Shown piece by piece: positions 21,418 to 31,589 of a DNA stretch of 64,000 nt. The stretch spans positions 992,001 through 1,056,000 of the forward strand of contig NZ_JAIZDP010000001.1 of the NCBI RefSeq assembly GCF_021554725.1. The letters run 5' to 3'. This stretch comes from Sinomonas notoginsengisoli. GTDB lineage: Bacteria > Actinomycetota > Actinomycetes > Actinomycetales > Micrococcaceae. Numbering within the stretch: the first letter of the stretch is position 1; each line of letters opens with the position of its first letter. Under the pieces are notes generated by a model, which saw only the letters and a list, made by a program, of their open reading frames with translations, was not told where the DNA came from and ran no database searches. Position numbers and translations under genes: made by a program.

Positions 21418-22347
21418 TCACGCAGTATGTAGCCTCGAAAAGCGCGGTTCCGGCGGTGAATTGCCTCTGGCGGGCCGGTCAGCCACGTCTGCCACGACCT
21501 CGCCGATCCATTCCCTCTCGAACATCACGTGCTCCCAGCTGAATCGCAGGAGCGCGCAGCCTGCCCTGACGAGTTCGTTGTAGCGCGTGCAGTCCCTGTG
21601 CAGCGCTTGCCTGCCGCCGTGCCATTCGAAGCTGTCAGCCTCGGCAACCAGCCATACCCACCGCGACCCCCTGGAAAGGGTCCGTGCGAGGTCGACCCGG
21701 CGGTCTGTGCCGCCAGCGCGGATCACGACCTGTGGCTTCATGGGCACCCCGGCCTCGATGCAGGCAGCGCGAAGGCCCGATTCGAAGGCGTTCGCCGCCC
21801 GCCCGTCCATGTGCTCGAGTACGCGCTGCTGAGCGCTTCGGTTCCGTCCCACCCAGATTGCCGCCGCCGAAACCAGCTCGTCACGGGAGACGAGACCCAT
21901 GCGGAGGCCCGAGTCCGCGATGGCGAGGCCCTCCGCAAAGGGCAGGGCAGCTGCGCAGTCGAGCACCGTGCGCGCTGCCGATGTGGCGAAGACCTCGCCC
22001 TGGCGTACGAGGTCCTGCGCCGGCAGCAGCCGTCGACGGGTCGACACGCCCGAGCGCTTGATTGCCCGACGCTCGCGCGGCACGGCGAGTTCGACCACCT
22101 TCGGACGGTGCAGGACGCCCATGCCATGCGCGAGCGCGGCCGACCGAAGGCAGAGCACACCGCTGGACTCGAGCGCGGTGTGCTCCGCTTCGCCGAGGCT
22201 CGCGAGTGCATAGACTCCGCGCACTGATCGGATGATCGTGCCATCGGCGACAGCGCGCGCGATCTGGCGCTTGCTGAACGACCGCCGAAGCAGCTGGGTG
22301 CGCGCGCTGCCGCCGCGCATCGCGAGAAGGTCCATGATGGCCGTCAT
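21418..22347 (-). CDS. AbiEi-like winged-helix protein with DUF559 nuclease-like domain (copy 1)
   Basis: From ATG 22347 this is a 309-aa protein. The N-terminal ~60 residues form an AbiEi-type helix-turn-helix (LLAMRGGSARTQLLRR and RSVRGVYAL). The last ~110 residues match the DUF559 fold, related to Vsr-like endonucleases, with VDLAR, LVAEADSFEWHG and LLRFSWEHV. The acidic residues are in the positions of a PD-(D/E)XK site, though less regular than in copy 2. No AbiEii toxin or other partner gene is adjacent. Copy 2 lies at 55410-56255. The start has no strong SD; a longer in-frame N-terminus is possible. Confidence 0.75.
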   Translation of the reverse strand: MTAIMDLLAMRGGSARTQLLRRSFSKRQIARAVADGTIIRSVRGVYALASLGEAEHTALESSGVLCLRSAALAHGMGVLHRPKVVELAVPRERRAIKRSGVSTRRRLLPAQDLVRQGEVFATSAARTVLDCAAALPFAEGLAIADSGLRMGLVSRDELVSAAAIWVGRNRSAQQRVLEHMDGRAANAFESGLRAACIEAGVPMKPQVVIRAGGTDRRVDLARTLSRGSRWVWLVAEADSFEWHGGRQALHRDCTRYNELVRAGCALLRFSWEHVMFEREWIGEVVADVADRPARGNSPPEPRFSRLHTA

Positions 22348-22505
22348 AGCGCCATCGTTCCGGAATCCTCGCCCGCGGGTAGGCATCCGCGACGCTATGT
22401 GGACAGGCTTCGGCCGTCTGTTCCCGTCCCGCCGGACACAACTCGGGACGGGTCCCTGCGGATCCACGTCGATACGCGCATGAAGTGTGCCTGAGGGGCC
22501 GCCTG

Positions 22506-23585
22506 CTACACGCTCACGGTGGTGACGGGGAGCGAGGACTCCGGCGCGAAGTCGAGGCCGCTCGGGTCTCCGCCGTCCATGATCACCCGCGCGGCGAGGG
22601 CGGCGACCATGGCCCCGTTGTCCGTGCAGAGGGAGAAGTCCGGCACGGCCAGCGAGATCCCGGCTTCCTCGCACCGCTGACGCGTGAGCTCGCGGAGCCT
22701 CGAATTTGCCGCCACGCCCCCGCCCAGGAGCAGGTTCCGGATGCCCTGCTCGCGGCAGGCGAGGACGGCCTTGGAGGTGATCACATCCGCCACGGCCTGC
22801 TGGAAGGACGCCGCGACGTCCGCCACGGGGACGGGTTCGCCCGCCGCCTCGAACTGCTCGACGCAGCGCGCCACAGCGGTCTTGAGCCCGGAGAAAGACC
22901 AGTCGTAGCGGTGTGGCCCGGGCTCCTCCGCGGTGCCCATGTACTTCGGCTGGGTCAGTCCGCGCGGGAACCGCACAGCCCTCGGGTTGCCCCGCCGTGC
23001 GAGCCTGTCGATCACCGGCCCGCCCGGGTATCCAAGGCCGAGCAGGCGGGCCACCTTGTCGTATGCCTCTCCGGCGGCGTCGTCGATCGTGGAGCCGAGG
23101 AGTTCGACGTCCCCGGCGATGTTCCGGACCCGCAGCACCTCGGTGTGCCCGCCGGAGACCAGCAGCGCGCCGAGGTGCTCAGGCAACTCGCCGCCGTAGA
23201 CACCGCGATCGAGCAGGCCCACACCCACGTGCGCCACGAGGTGGTTCACGGCGTAGAGCGGTTTGCCGGTCGCCACCGCGAGCGCCTTCGCACCGCACAC
23301 ACCCACCATGAGCGCGCCGGCCAGGCCGGGCCCGGACGTGACGGCCAGCGCGTCGATGTCGTCGAGGGTCACGCCTGCCGTGTCGAGCGCCTCACGCAGG
23401 CTCGGCACGAGGGCGTCGAGGTGGGCCCGCGAGGCGATCTCGGGGATGACACCGCCGAAGCGGACGTGCTCATCCATCGAGGACGAGACTGTGTTGGCCA
23501 GCAGCGTTGTGCCGCGCACAATGCCCACGCCGGTCTCGTCGCACGAGGACTCGATGCCCAGGACCAGCGGCTCCCGGCGGTTCAT
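22506..23585 (-). CDS. tsaD: tRNA N6-adenosine threonylcarbamoyltransferase TsaD
   Basis: Catalytic subunit that transfers threonylcarbamoyl to A37 of ANN-decoding tRNAs (t6A). The 359-aa protein has the ASKHA nucleotide fold starting [15 protein letters not shown], the metal-binding HLVAH motif near residue 111, and SGGHTEVL. Its ATG overlaps the rimI stop by 4 bp. It is the last gene of the alr-tsaE-tsaB-rimI-tsaD operon. Confidence 0.96.
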   Translation of the reverse strand: MNRREPLVLGIESSCDETGVGIVRGTTLLANTVSSSMDEHVRFGGVIPEIASRAHLDALVPSLREALDTAGVTLDDIDALAVTSGPGLAGALMVGVCGAKALAVATGKPLYAVNHLVAHVGVGLLDRGVYGGELPEHLGALLVSGGHTEVLRVRNIAGDVELLGSTIDDAAGEAYDKVARLLGLGYPGGPVIDRLARRGNPRAVRFPRGLTQPKYMGTAEEPGPHRYDWSFSGLKTAVARCVEQFEAAGEPVPVADVAASFQQAVADVITSKAVLACREQGIRNLLLGGGVAANSRLRELTRQRCEEAGISLAVPDFSLCTDNGAMVAALAARVIMDGGDPSGLDFAPESSLPVTTVSV

Positions 23586-24121
23586 ACGTTCTCCCCTTCT
23601 GACGCAGCGCCGGGCGCGGGCGCAACGCCGGGCGCGGGCTCGGCCTCACCGAGAGGCAGCTGCATGATGAGCGCGTCGGCGCCGTCCCGGTAGTAGTGCC
23701 TGCGGGTGTGGATATGGCTGAAGCCGAAGCGCCGGTAGAGTGCCTGAGCCCGCGGATTGTCGGCACGGACCTCGAGCAGAACGTCCTCGGCACCCCGACG
23801 GCGTGCCTCCCCGATGAGCTCGGTCAGGAGAGCCGACCCGATGCCCCGGCCCTCGTATTCGGGCACGACGGCGATCGTCTGGACATCCGCAATCGGCTCG
23901 ACGCACATGAGTCCCGCGTAGGCCACAATCCGGCGCCCCTCGGGGACCTCGGCCTCCGCGACGCAGTAGCGCCGTGTCTCGGACTGGCGGATCTCCTCCC
24001 GGAACATCTGCTCGGGCCATGCGTCGATGGGGAACAGGAGGCGCTCGAGCGCATGGACCGCGGGCACATCGCCCTCCGTCATCTCCCGGAGCACGACGCC
24101 GGGTGGCAGCTTCGCGCTCAC
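23582..24121 (-). CDS. rimI: Ribosomal protein S18-alanine N-acetyltransferase (GNAT)
   Basis: A GNAT acetyltransferase (179 aa) with the acetyl-CoA loop [15 protein letters not shown] near residue 85 and [19 protein letters not shown], typical of RimI. It acetylates the N-terminal alanine of S18 in other bacteria. The GTG start overlaps the tsaB stop (GTGA) and its own stop overlaps tsaD. The location between tsaB and tsaD is the standard actinobacterial order and strengthens the call. Confidence 0.92.
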   Translation of the reverse strand: MSAKLPPGVVLREMTEGDVPAVHALERLLFPIDAWPEQMFREEIRQSETRRYCVAEAEVPEGRRIVAYAGLMCVEPIADVQTIAVVPEYEGRGIGSALLTELIGEARRRGAEDVLLEVRADNPRAQALYRRFGFSHIHTRRHYYRDGADALIMQLPLGEAEPAPGVAPAPGAASEGENV

Positions 24122-24801
24122 AGCGCCCTCTTCCGGGGGCCCGGCACCTGGGCATCGGACTCGCGGAGGTACAGCGGGGTGGTGTCGCGCAGCGGTGTGC
24201 CGGCTGCGAGGCGGGAGGCGGCGCTGAGGCCGAGCGAGGCGGCGGTCGGCTGGGCGGAGTCGAAGCCCGGCGCGACGCTCGCCCCGGCATCCTCGAGCTG
24301 CGACGGGTAGAGGGCCGCCCCGGCACCGTACACGGGCAGGCCAGGGACGCGGCCCGGCGCGGTGACGTGAGGTCCGTCCAGGACGGTGCCGTCATTGGCG
24401 TAGCGGGCCCAGTAGAGCTCCTTGCGCCGGGCGTCGATGGCGACGAGGAATTCGGATCCGCCGGCTCCGACCGCCGTGACGTCCCATGCGAGCGCGTCCA
24501 GGCTCATCATCCCGTCCAGCGGCACGCCCCACGCGAATGCGAGCGCGCGCCCGGTCACGATCCCGGAGCGCAGGCCGGTGAAGGGACCCGGACCTACGCC
24601 GACCACGATCCTGGCGATGTCCCTGCCCGTGAGTTCCTGCTCCGCGAGCAGCGCCCGGATTCCGGGGGCGAGCACCTCGGCGTGGGATCTCGTGTCCTCG
24701 GTGGCGAAGGAGGCCAGGACCGCGGCGTCCCGGAAGGACTCGTGGCAACGGATGAGGGCAGCGGATGCGATAGCGGAGGTGTCGATGGCCAGGATGATCA
24801 C
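24118..24801 (-). CDS. tsaB: tRNA threonylcarbamoyladenosine biosynthesis protein TsaB
   Basis: A degenerate paralogue of TsaD (227 aa) that scaffolds the TsaB-TsaD-TsaE complex. The N-terminal ASKHA half is present (ILAIDTSAIASAAL and VGVGPGPFTGLRSGI). It overlaps both neighbours by 4 bp. Confidence 0.95.
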   Translation of the reverse strand: MIILAIDTSAIASAALIRCHESFRDAAVLASFATEDTRSHAEVLAPGIRALLAEQELTGRDIARIVVGVGPGPFTGLRSGIVTGRALAFAWGVPLDGMMSLDALAWDVTAVGAGGSEFLVAIDARRKELYWARYANDGTVLDGPHVTAPGRVPGLPVYGAGAALYPSQLEDAGASVAPGFDSAQPTAASLGLSAASRLAAGTPLRDTTPLYLRESDAQVPGPRKRAL

Positions 24802-25445
24802 TGGGGCGCCTCCTGGCCTTCAGCGGGCGGTTCGCCGGCGTTCAGCGGAGCCGGGACAGCGTCCGGATTGACGCGCTCTACCGCGGGCCAGCGGATCTCG
24901 GGGTGCCCGGTCCAGCGGGGGCCGTAGGCGCGGATCAGTACGAGGCGCGGCTCGTCGTCGTCCTCCGTGTCGAAGTCGAGTGTGGGACCGGAGGGAGCAG
25001 CGGCCGCCCTCGCGCGGCGGAGCTCGATGTCGAGGCGGCTGTCGGAGAGGTCCTCGACGAGCCCTCGGCCCCACTCCACGACCGTCACGGCCGCGTCCGC
25101 CCAGTTCTCGAGGTCGAGGTCCGAGAGCTCGCCGTGCCCGGAAAGGCGGTACGCGTCGACGTGGACCAGGTCGGGACCGCCGGGCCGCGGGCCGTGGATC
25201 AGGTTCGGGTGGATGCGGACCAGGACGAAGGTCGGGGAGATGATGCCGGGCTGCACGCCGAGCCCTTCGCCGAGCCCTTGGGTGAAGGTGGTCTTGCCCG
25301 CGCCGAGCTCGCCGGTGAGGACCACGAGGTCCCCGGCTGCCAGCACATCAGCGAGCGCCGCGCCGAGCGCACGGGTCTGCTCCGCCATCGTGGGAGCGAA
25401 GGCGATCTCCCACTCGGGTGCGCCCAGGGGTGGGCGACCGTTCAC
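24798..25445 (-). CDS. tsaE: tRNA threonylcarbamoyladenosine biosynthesis ATPase TsaE
   Basis: ATPase of the t6A complex (215 aa). It has Walker A GELGAGKTTF at about residue 45, a switch region (SPTFVLV) and HVDAYRL. The C-terminal ~60 residues (DFDTEDDDEPR..., Pro/Glu-rich) extend beyond the usual ~150-aa core. The GTG start overlaps the alr stop by 4 bp. Confidence 0.95.
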   Translation of the reverse strand: MNGRPPLGAPEWEIAFAPTMAEQTRALGAALADVLAAGDLVVLTGELGAGKTTFTQGLGEGLGVQPGIISPTFVLVRIHPNLIHGPRPGGPDLVHVDAYRLSGHGELSDLDLENWADAAVTVVEWGRGLVEDLSDSRLDIELRRARAAAAPSGPTLDFDTEDDDEPRLVLIRAYGPRWTGHPEIRWPAVERVNPDAVPAPLNAGEPPAEGQEAPQ

Positions 25446-26620
25446 AGGTCCTCCCCGAGGTAGATCCTCGGCACTCGCTGGCTGATGCGCGTCACGATCT
25501 CATAGTTGATGGTCCCTGTGGCGCGCGCCCAGTCGTCGGCGGTTGGCCCGCCGTCGGCTCCCGTGCCGAACAGCACGGCCTCGGCGCCGACCAGCAGCTC
25601 GGGGTCGGCGTCGGGGCCGAGGTCGACGACGACCTGGTCCATGGCGACCCGTCCCGCGACGGGATACGTGCGGCCGCCGACCCGGACGGGCCCGCGCTCG
25701 GAAGTGCGCGGCACCCCGTCGGCGTAGCCGAGCGGGACGAGGGCGAGAGTGCACGGGGACGCCGTCCGGTAGGTCAAGCCGTAGCTCACCCCCTGCTCGG
25801 CCGGGACGCGCTTGGCCTGCGAGAGGGTGGCGCGCAGGGTCATCGCGGGGCGGAGGCCGAGGTCCAGGGAGGACTGGTCGATGAACGGGGAGAGGCCGTA
25901 GATCGAGATGCCGGCGCGCACGAGGTCGAAGTGGGCGTCCGGGCGGGAGAAGACGGCCGGCGAGTTGGCGATGTGGCGCATCTCGAGGTCGCAGCCGGCG
26001 TCCTCGGCAACGGCGATCGCCTCACGGAATGCGTCGAGCTGGGCGTCGGTCTCGGGGCGCTCGGGCTCGTCGGCCACGGCAAGGTGGCTGAAGACGCCGA
26101 CCACGCGCAGGAGGCCTTCGTCCTGGTACTCGACGGCCTCCCCCACCACGGACTCCCAGCGGTCGGCGGTCACGCCGTTGCGTCCCAGGCCGGTGTCGAT
26201 CTTGAGGTGCACCCGTGCGGGGCGCTCCTGCTCACGGGCGGCCGCGACGATCCGCTCGAGCTCCCAGCCCGAGCAGCCCAGGTCGATGCCGGCGGCGACG
26301 GCCGCGGAGAAGTTCGAATCCGGGGTGTGCAGCCACGCGAGCATGGGGGCGTCGACGCCGGCGGCGCGCAGCCCGAGGCCCTCGCTGATGTGCGCCACAC
26401 CGAGCCACGAAGCACCCGCCTCGAGCGCAGCCCGGGCCACCTGCACGGCGCCGTGGCCGTAGCCGTCCGCCTTCACCACGGCCATGACCCTCGCGGGCGC
26501 AGCGACCTTGCGTACCACGCCCACGTTGTGGCGGATGGCGTCGAGGTCCACCACGGCGGCACGCTCGGGCAGTCGGACGGCGGGCAGGGTGGAATTGGGT
26601 GCGGCAGGCTCCGAAGTCAC
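25442..26620 (-). CDS. alr: Alanine racemase
   Basis: PLP-dependent interconversion of L- and D-alanine for peptidoglycan. The 392-aa protein carries the PLP lysine at Lys50 in VVKADGYGHGA, the HIANSPA segment, and the C-terminal AGRVAMDQVVVDLG. The start is GTG 26620, 6 nt after TACACT, with no SD, suggesting a leaderless mRNA for the whole alr-tsaE-tsaB-rimI-tsaD operon. Reading frame extends further upstream but covers the mshA region and is not coding. Confidence 0.95.
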   Translation of the reverse strand: MTSEPAAPNSTLPAVRLPERAAVVDLDAIRHNVGVVRKVAAPARVMAVVKADGYGHGAVQVARAALEAGASWLGVAHISEGLGLRAAGVDAPMLAWLHTPDSNFSAAVAAGIDLGCSGWELERIVAAAREQERPARVHLKIDTGLGRNGVTADRWESVVGEAVEYQDEGLLRVVGVFSHLAVADEPERPETDAQLDAFREAIAVAEDAGCDLEMRHIANSPAVFSRPDAHFDLVRAGISIYGLSPFIDQSSLDLGLRPAMTLRATLSQAKRVPAEQGVSYGLTYRTASPCTLALVPLGYADGVPRTSERGPVRVGGRTYPVAGRVAMDQVVVDLGPDADPELLVGAEAVLFGTGADGGPTADDWARATGTINYEIVTRISQRVPRIYLGEDL

Positions 26621-26626
26621 CCCACG

Positions 26627-26632
26627 AGTGTA
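26627..26632 (-). promoter_or_regulatory. -10 box of the alr-tsa operon
   Basis: TACACT (minus strand) lies 6 nt before the alr GTG. Confidence 0.55.
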
Positions 26633-26732
26633 CTCGGGGCGCACGACGCCGCCGGTTCGGCTCGTGGGCGACGCCCCACCTTGCGCGACCGCACGGCGCC
26701 GAAACGGTACGCGGCCGGGCATCCCCGCCACG

Positions 26733-26738
26733 TAGCCT
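26733..26738 (+). promoter_or_regulatory. -10-like box of mshA
   Basis: TAGCCT lies 7 nt before the mshA GTG at 26746. Confidence 0.45.
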
Positions 26739-26745
26739 TGGGAGC

Positions 26746-27990
26746 GTGCAGCACCATGACCGCGTGGCGATGATCTCCCTTCACACGTCCCCGCTCGAGC
26801 AGCCCGGCGCCGGGGATGCGGGCGGCATGAACGTCTACGTGTCCCACCTTGCGCGCGCGCTGGCCGCGAGTGGCGTGGGCGTGGACATCTACACACGTGC
26901 CACAGATGCAGAGCAGCCCGAGACGGTGCCGCTGGCCGAAGGCGTCCTGGTCCACCACGTCGCGGCCGGTCCCCGCCGCCGGCTCGCCAAGGAGCAGATG
27001 CCCCCGCTTGTCGAGGAGTTCGCCGCCGCGACGCTCGAGCGTTGCCGCAGGGCACCGGCCGCGTCGCGGATCGTCCACAGCCACTACTGGGTCTCTGGGC
27101 TGGCCGGGCTGGAGGTGGCGGGCGAGCTGGGCGTGCCCCTCGTGCACACGATGCACACCATGGCCCGGGTCAAGAACCTGCACCTCGCCGCGGGGGACGT
27201 GCCCGAGCCGAGCAACCGAGAGCGCGGCGAGCAGCGCCTGGCCGACGAGGCCGCGTGGTTCACCGCCAACACCGCGGCGGAGCGGGACGAGCTGGTGCGG
27301 CACTATGGCGTCGACGACGACCGGATCGATGTCGTGTCCCCCGGAGTGGATCTCGAGGTGTTCCGTCCCGCGTTCCGGGCTGCGTCCCGCGCGGGCAGGA
27401 GGATCGCGCGGGATACCTTCCATGTGCTCTTCGCGGGGCGGATCCAGCGGCTCAAGGGGCCGCAGGTGCTCGTGGCGGCCGCCGGCGCGCTGCGGCGTCG
27501 GCGGCCGGACATCCCGCTGCGGGTCTCGATCGTGGGTGCACCGAGCGGCTCCGCGGGCCTGGACCTGGACCTGCTCGCGCAGGCGGAGGGGCTCGGCGGC
27601 GTGGTGCATCGCCTGCCGCCGGTTCCGGCGGCCGAGCTCGCACAGTGGTACCGGGCCGCGGACGTGGTGGCGATGCCGAGCTTCTCGGAGTCGTTCGGGC
27701 TCGTGGCGCTCGAGGCCCAAGCATGCGGAACGCCTGTCGCGGCTGCGCGCGTGGGTGGGCTGACGCGTGCGGTGTGCGATGGGCGTACCGGCTTCCTCGT
27801 GGACGGGCACGAGCCCTCGGCCTGGGCCGCGGTGCTCGAACAGCTGTACGACGATCCCGAGACCCGGGGGGACCTCGGCCGCGCTGCGTCGATCTACGCG
27901 GAGCGCTTCGGCTGGGAGCAGACCGCCGAGGGCACGCGCGCCGCCTACCGTACGGCGCTGCACGAGCGGACGGCGGTCCGGCTGGCCTGA
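26746..27990 (+). CDS. mshA: MshA-type D-inositol-3-phosphate glycosyltransferase
   Basis: GT4 glycosyltransferase (414 aa) catalysing the first step of mycothiol synthesis: GlcNAc from UDP-GlcNAc onto 1L-inositol-1-phosphate. MshA hallmarks are the N-terminal HTSPLEQPG followed by DAGGMNVYV, HSHYWVSG near residue 100, THMTMA-like HTMHTMARVKN, and the C-terminal E-x7-E-like SFSESFGLVALEAQACGTPV. The start is taken at GTG 26746; the in-frame GTG 26764 or ATG 26770 are alternatives. ino1 at 31590 would supply the acceptor. Confidence 0.93.
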   Translation: MQHHDRVAMISLHTSPLEQPGAGDAGGMNVYVSHLARALAASGVGVDIYTRATDAEQPETVPLAEGVLVHHVAAGPRRRLAKEQMPPLVEEFAAATLERCRRAPAASRIVHSHYWVSGLAGLEVAGELGVPLVHTMHTMARVKNLHLAAGDVPEPSNRERGEQRLADEAAWFTANTAAERDELVRHYGVDDDRIDVVSPGVDLEVFRPAFRAASRAGRRIARDTFHVLFAGRIQRLKGPQVLVAAAGALRRRRPDIPLRVSIVGAPSGSAGLDLDLLAQAEGLGGVVHRLPPVPAAELAQWYRAADVVAMPSFSESFGLVALEAQACGTPVAAARVGGLTRAVCDGRTGFLVDGHEPSAWAAVLEQLYDDPETRGDLGRAASIYAERFGWEQTAEGTRAAYRTALHERTAVRLA

Positions 27991-28072
27991 CGCGCTTTGC
28001 TGGGGTCCCACTGGGTGGTGCTTGCGCGGCGGGGAGGGCCAAAGACATGCTTCACATCTCGGGGCTGCGCGA

Positions 28073-28078
28073 TAGGGT
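28073..28078 (+). promoter_or_regulatory. -10-like box, leaderless fhs
   Basis: TAGGGT lies 6 nt before the fhs ATG. Confidence 0.5.
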
Positions 28079-28084
28079 GGCGCC

Positions 28085-29800
28085 ATGACCGCTCAGGCAT
28101 CGTCGCCCAGCGCCAGCGCCAAGGGCTCCCCCGTCCCCAGCGACCTCGAGATCGCCCGCGCGGCGACGCTGCGTCCCATCGAGGAGGTGGCGGCAGAGGC
28201 AGGGATTCCCGCCGACGCCCTCGAGCTGTACGGGCGGTACAAGGCCAAGATCGACGTCGGCCGCCTCCCCGAGACGAGCAGGCGCGGCCAGGTCGTCCTC
28301 GTCACGGCGATCTCGCCGACGCCGGCCGGCGAGGGAAAGTCCACGCTCACGGTGGGCTTGGCCGATGCCCTGGCGCGCGCGGGCAAACGCGCCATGATCG
28401 CCATCCGCGAGCCGAGCCTCGGCCCGATCCTCGGGATGAAGGGCGGTGCGACGGGCGGCGGGCTCTCCCAGGTCCTCCCCATGGAGGACATCAACCTGCA
28501 CTTCACGGGCGACTTCCATGCGATCACGTCCGCGAACAACGCCCTCTGCGCCCTCATCGACAACCACATCTTCCAGGGGAATGCGCTGGGCATCGACCCG
28601 AGGCGCGTGACGTTCAAACGCGTCATGGACATGAACGACCGTTCCCTTCGGGACATCGTGATCGGCCTCGGCGGGCCGGCCCAGGGCGTCCCACGCGAGG
28701 CCGGCTTCGACATCACGGTCGCCTCGGAGGTGATGGCGGTGTTCTGCCTCGCGTCCTCGGCGGCGGACCTCAAGGACCGCCTGGGCCGTATCACCTTCGG
28801 CTACACCTATGACCGCAAGCCGCTGACGGTCGCTGACCTGGGCGCGGCGGGCGTCATGGCCATGCTCCTCAAGGATGCGATCAAGCCGAACCTGGTGCAG
28901 ACCATCGCGGGTACACCCGCCCTCGTGCACGGTGGCCCCTTCGCGAACATCGCCCATGGGTGCAACTCGGTGCTCGCGACCACAACCGCGCGGCGTCTCG
29001 CGGACATCGTCGTGACCGAGGCGGGCTTCGGGGCAGACCTCGGCGCCGAGAAGTTCATCGACATCAAGTCCCGCGCCGCGGACGTGGCGCCGTCCGCCGT
29101 CGTGGTCGTCGCGACGGTGCGGGCGCTGAAGATGCACGGCGGAGTACCCAAGGATTCCCTCACGGGCGAGGACGTGGGCGCCGTCGTGCAGGGCTTCGCC
29201 AATCTGGCCCGGCACGTAGAGAATGTGCGCAAGTTCGGGCTCGAGCCGGTGGTGGCCATCAACGAGTTCGTGAGCGACACGCCCGAGGAGCTCGCCGCCG
29301 TCGTGCGCCTCTGCCGCGAGGCCAGGGTGCGCGTCGCGGTCGCCGACGTGTGGGGCCGCGGCGGCGGGGGCGACGGCGGCGACGCCCTCGCGCAGGAGGT
29401 CCTCGCGGCGCTCGAGACCCCGGGTGCGTGCCGTCAGCTGTACCCGCTCGCGATGAGCGTCGAGGAGAAGATCGCCACCGTGGTCCGCGAGGTCTACCGG
29501 GGCGCGGGCGTGGAGTTCTCCGACGCGGCGAAGAAGACCCTGAAGCAGATCCACGAGAACGGCTGGGACAGCCTGCCCGTGTGCATGGCCAAGACGCAGT
29601 ACTCGTTCTCCGACAACCCGGCACTGCTGGGCGCGCCCGCGGGATTCACGGTGCATGTGCGGGAGCTGTGGCCGCGCACCGGGGCGGGGTTCGTCGTCGC
29701 GGTCACAGGCTCGCTCATGACCATGCCGGGCCTCCCGAAGGTACCCGCGGCACTGCGCATGGACCTCGACGACGACGGCCAGGTCGAGGGCCTCTTCTGA
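28085..29800 (+). CDS. fhs: Formate--tetrahydrofolate ligase
   Basis: ATP-dependent formation of 10-formyl-THF from formate (one-carbon metabolism). The 571-aa protein has the P-loop TPAGEGKST at about residue 80, the signature [30 protein letters not shown], and a complete C-terminus. It appears leaderless. A weak CCGG-rich hairpin follows the stop at about 29815-29837. Confidence 0.96.
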   Translation: MTAQASSPSASAKGSPVPSDLEIARAATLRPIEEVAAEAGIPADALELYGRYKAKIDVGRLPETSRRGQVVLVTAISPTPAGEGKSTLTVGLADALARAGKRAMIAIREPSLGPILGMKGGATGGGLSQVLPMEDINLHFTGDFHAITSANNALCALIDNHIFQGNALGIDPRRVTFKRVMDMNDRSLRDIVIGLGGPAQGVPREAGFDITVASEVMAVFCLASSAADLKDRLGRITFGYTYDRKPLTVADLGAAGVMAMLLKDAIKPNLVQTIAGTPALVHGGPFANIAHGCNSVLATTTARRLADIVVTEAGFGADLGAEKFIDIKSRAADVAPSAVVVVATVRALKMHGGVPKDSLTGEDVGAVVQGFANLARHVENVRKFGLEPVVAINEFVSDTPEELAAVVRLCREARVRVAVADVWGRGGGGDGGDALAQEVLAALETPGACRQLYPLAMSVEEKIATVVREVYRGAGVEFSDAAKKTLKQIHENGWDSLPVCMAKTQYSFSDNPALLGAPAGFTVHVRELWPRTGAGFVVAVTGSLMTMPGLPKVPAALRMDLDDDGQVEGLF

Positions 29801-29988
29801 GGACCCGGGGGGAGCGCCGGCCGCTTCTTGACCGGCGGGGATCCGGCGGGTCCGACGGTTCGCCCCCCATGAGTCGCGCACCCTCAGTCCGCGAATCGCC
29901 GGGCCCAGAATAGTGGAGCTGCCGAGGCGGCGCCAAGGGGCGACTCATAGAGGCCCATGGCAGAACGGGGCGTTGCAGGGACGGGCCC

Positions 29989-31407
29989 TCAGGCCGGGGC
30001 CGGCTCCGCCGGCGCCTCTGCCGCCGCCCCGGCGAGCGCAGGCTTGATGTTCTGGTTGATGTGGAAGAAGTTGTCCGGATCGTACGTGGTCTTCACCGAC
30101 GCAAGCCGGGCGTAGTTCGCGGCGTAGTTGACCTCGATGCGTCCTTGGTCGTCGGCGTCCTGGAAGTTGATGTACCCGGCGGGCTCGGTGAACTCGTGCA
30201 GGGCACGCCAGTAGCTGCGGACCCACGCGATGTTGGCCTCGTTGTCCGCCGGGTTCTCCCACTGGCCTGCGATCACGGGCGCGAATCCCACGGACCGGTA
30301 CGGGAAGGCGGTCGCATCCGGGGCCACGCGCTGCACGGCGCCGTCGATCGGATAGAAGTGGTTGGCGGTCGCAAGGCTGGGGACCGTGGACCCGTATTCC
30401 TGCGCCACGCGCAGGATGTCGTCCGAGAGCTCTTTCGCGAAGTCCGCCTTCCAGTAGCCCTGGAGTCCGGGAGGGTTCCCCTCGTCGAACGCACCGTTGA
30501 GGAAGGGGTAGGGCATCGGCGCAACGAGCGAGCCGACCACCGGCCCGGCCTTGAGCACCGGCTGCCAGCGCGCCTCGCCCTCGGCCAGATCGCCTGTCCA
30601 CATGCCCACGATGAGCGCGACCTGGCGACCGTGCCACTCCTCGGGGATGAACGGCACCGGCGGCGCCTGGTGGTATGCGAAGAACGCGCCGAACTCCTCG
30701 GGCTGGGCGGCGATCCAGTCGCGGTAGAACTGTCCGACGGCGAACCCCTCCGAGGCGGGGAAGGCGACGATGCCCACATGGACGATGTCCACGGGGTGCA
30801 GCTCGAACTCGAAGGAGGTCACGACGCCGAAGTTGCCGCCGCCTCCGCGCAGTCCCCAGAAGAGGTCGGCGTTCTCCTCGGCGCTCGCCCTCACGAAGGT
30901 CCCGTCGGCGAGCACCACATCCGCCGAGACGAGGTTGTCGCACGCGAGCCCGTACTTGCGCGCGAGGAAGCCGATCCCGCCGCCGAGGGTCAGCCCGGCC
31001 ACTCCGGTCGAGCCGAGGATCCCGCCCGTGCTCGCGAGCCCGAACGCGTGCGTGGCATGGTTGTAGTCGCCCCATGTAGTCCCGGCCTCGGCGCGCGCCC
31101 GCTTCGCCGCCGGGTCGACCCAGACGCCGCGGCGGGGCGAGAAGTCGAGGACGAGCGCGCCGTCGGCTGTCCCGAAGCCGGGAGCGCTGTGGCCGCCTCC
31201 GCGGATCGCCACGGGCAGCTCGGCATCCCTGGCGAACCGCACGGCGGCGATGACGTCCGCGGTCTGGGAGACACGCAGCACAGCCGCTGGATGCTTGTCG
31301 TGCATGCCGTTGAATACGCGGCGAGCGGCGTCGTAGTCCGGGTCGTCGGGCTCGATCACCGTCCCGCGCACGTTCTCGCGGAGCAGGTTGATGGCAGTCG
31401 TGGACAT
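29989..31407 (-). CDS. FAD-linked oxidoreductase, BBE/PCMH family
   Basis: A 472-aa flavoprotein of the berberine-bridge-enzyme group. The PCMH FAD domain carries the histidine for covalent FAD attachment in AIRGGGHSAPGF (near residue 67). The second attachment site (Cys) of bicovalent members is replaced in TGGILGSTGVAGLTLGGGIG, so only single His linkage is expected. The BBE C-terminal segment is present (YINFQDADDQ...YGANYxRL-like YAANYARL, then DPDNFFHINQNI). An SD GGAGGGG precedes the ATG by 2-4 nt. It ends in an Ala/Pro/Glu tail. The substrate, perhaps a carbohydrate or alcohol, is unknown. Confidence 0.88.
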   Translation of the reverse strand: MSTTAINLLRENVRGTVIEPDDPDYDAARRVFNGMHDKHPAAVLRVSQTADVIAAVRFARDAELPVAIRGGGHSAPGFGTADGALVLDFSPRRGVWVDPAAKRARAEAGTTWGDYNHATHAFGLASTGGILGSTGVAGLTLGGGIGFLARKYGLACDNLVSADVVLADGTFVRASAEENADLFWGLRGGGGNFGVVTSFEFELHPVDIVHVGIVAFPASEGFAVGQFYRDWIAAQPEEFGAFFAYHQAPPVPFIPEEWHGRQVALIVGMWTGDLAEGEARWQPVLKAGPVVGSLVAPMPYPFLNGAFDEGNPPGLQGYWKADFAKELSDDILRVAQEYGSTVPSLATANHFYPIDGAVQRVAPDATAFPYRSVGFAPVIAGQWENPADNEANIAWVRSYWRALHEFTEPAGYINFQDADDQGRIEVNYAANYARLASVKTTYDPDNFFHINQNIKPALAGAAAEAPAEPAPA

Positions 31408-31521
31408 GGCCCCTCCCGGGGTTCTCCGAGACCACCTTGTGGCGCCGGCGCCCTCCTGCGCCCTCACCCGGCCACCGCTGATTCCTCCGGTGTACGCCGC
31501 GGGCGGGCAGCCGTCAAGGGA

Positions 31522-31574
31522 AGCACGACGCCGGGCCGGTCACCGCGCGAAGGTGACCGGCCCGGCGTCGTGCT
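31522..31574. terminator. Very long perfect stem-loop (23-bp stem)
   Basis: A perfect 23-bp inverted repeat beginning AGCACGACGCCGGGCCGG with a 7-nt loop (GCGCGAA). It is 15 bp beyond the ino1 stop and upstream of the BBE gene. It shares the ACGACGCCGG outer arm with other stem-loops in the window. Confidence 0.8.
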
Positions 31575-31589
31575 CGCCACTCGGACGGG

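Noticed and set aside
22485-23693. Plus-strand frame over tsaD
   Set aside because: tsaD is clear on the minus strand with 4-bp operon overlaps.
29815-29837. Hairpin after fhs as a terminator
   Set aside because: Only a 6-bp CGCCGG/CCGGCG stem with an 11-nt loop; too weak to call.
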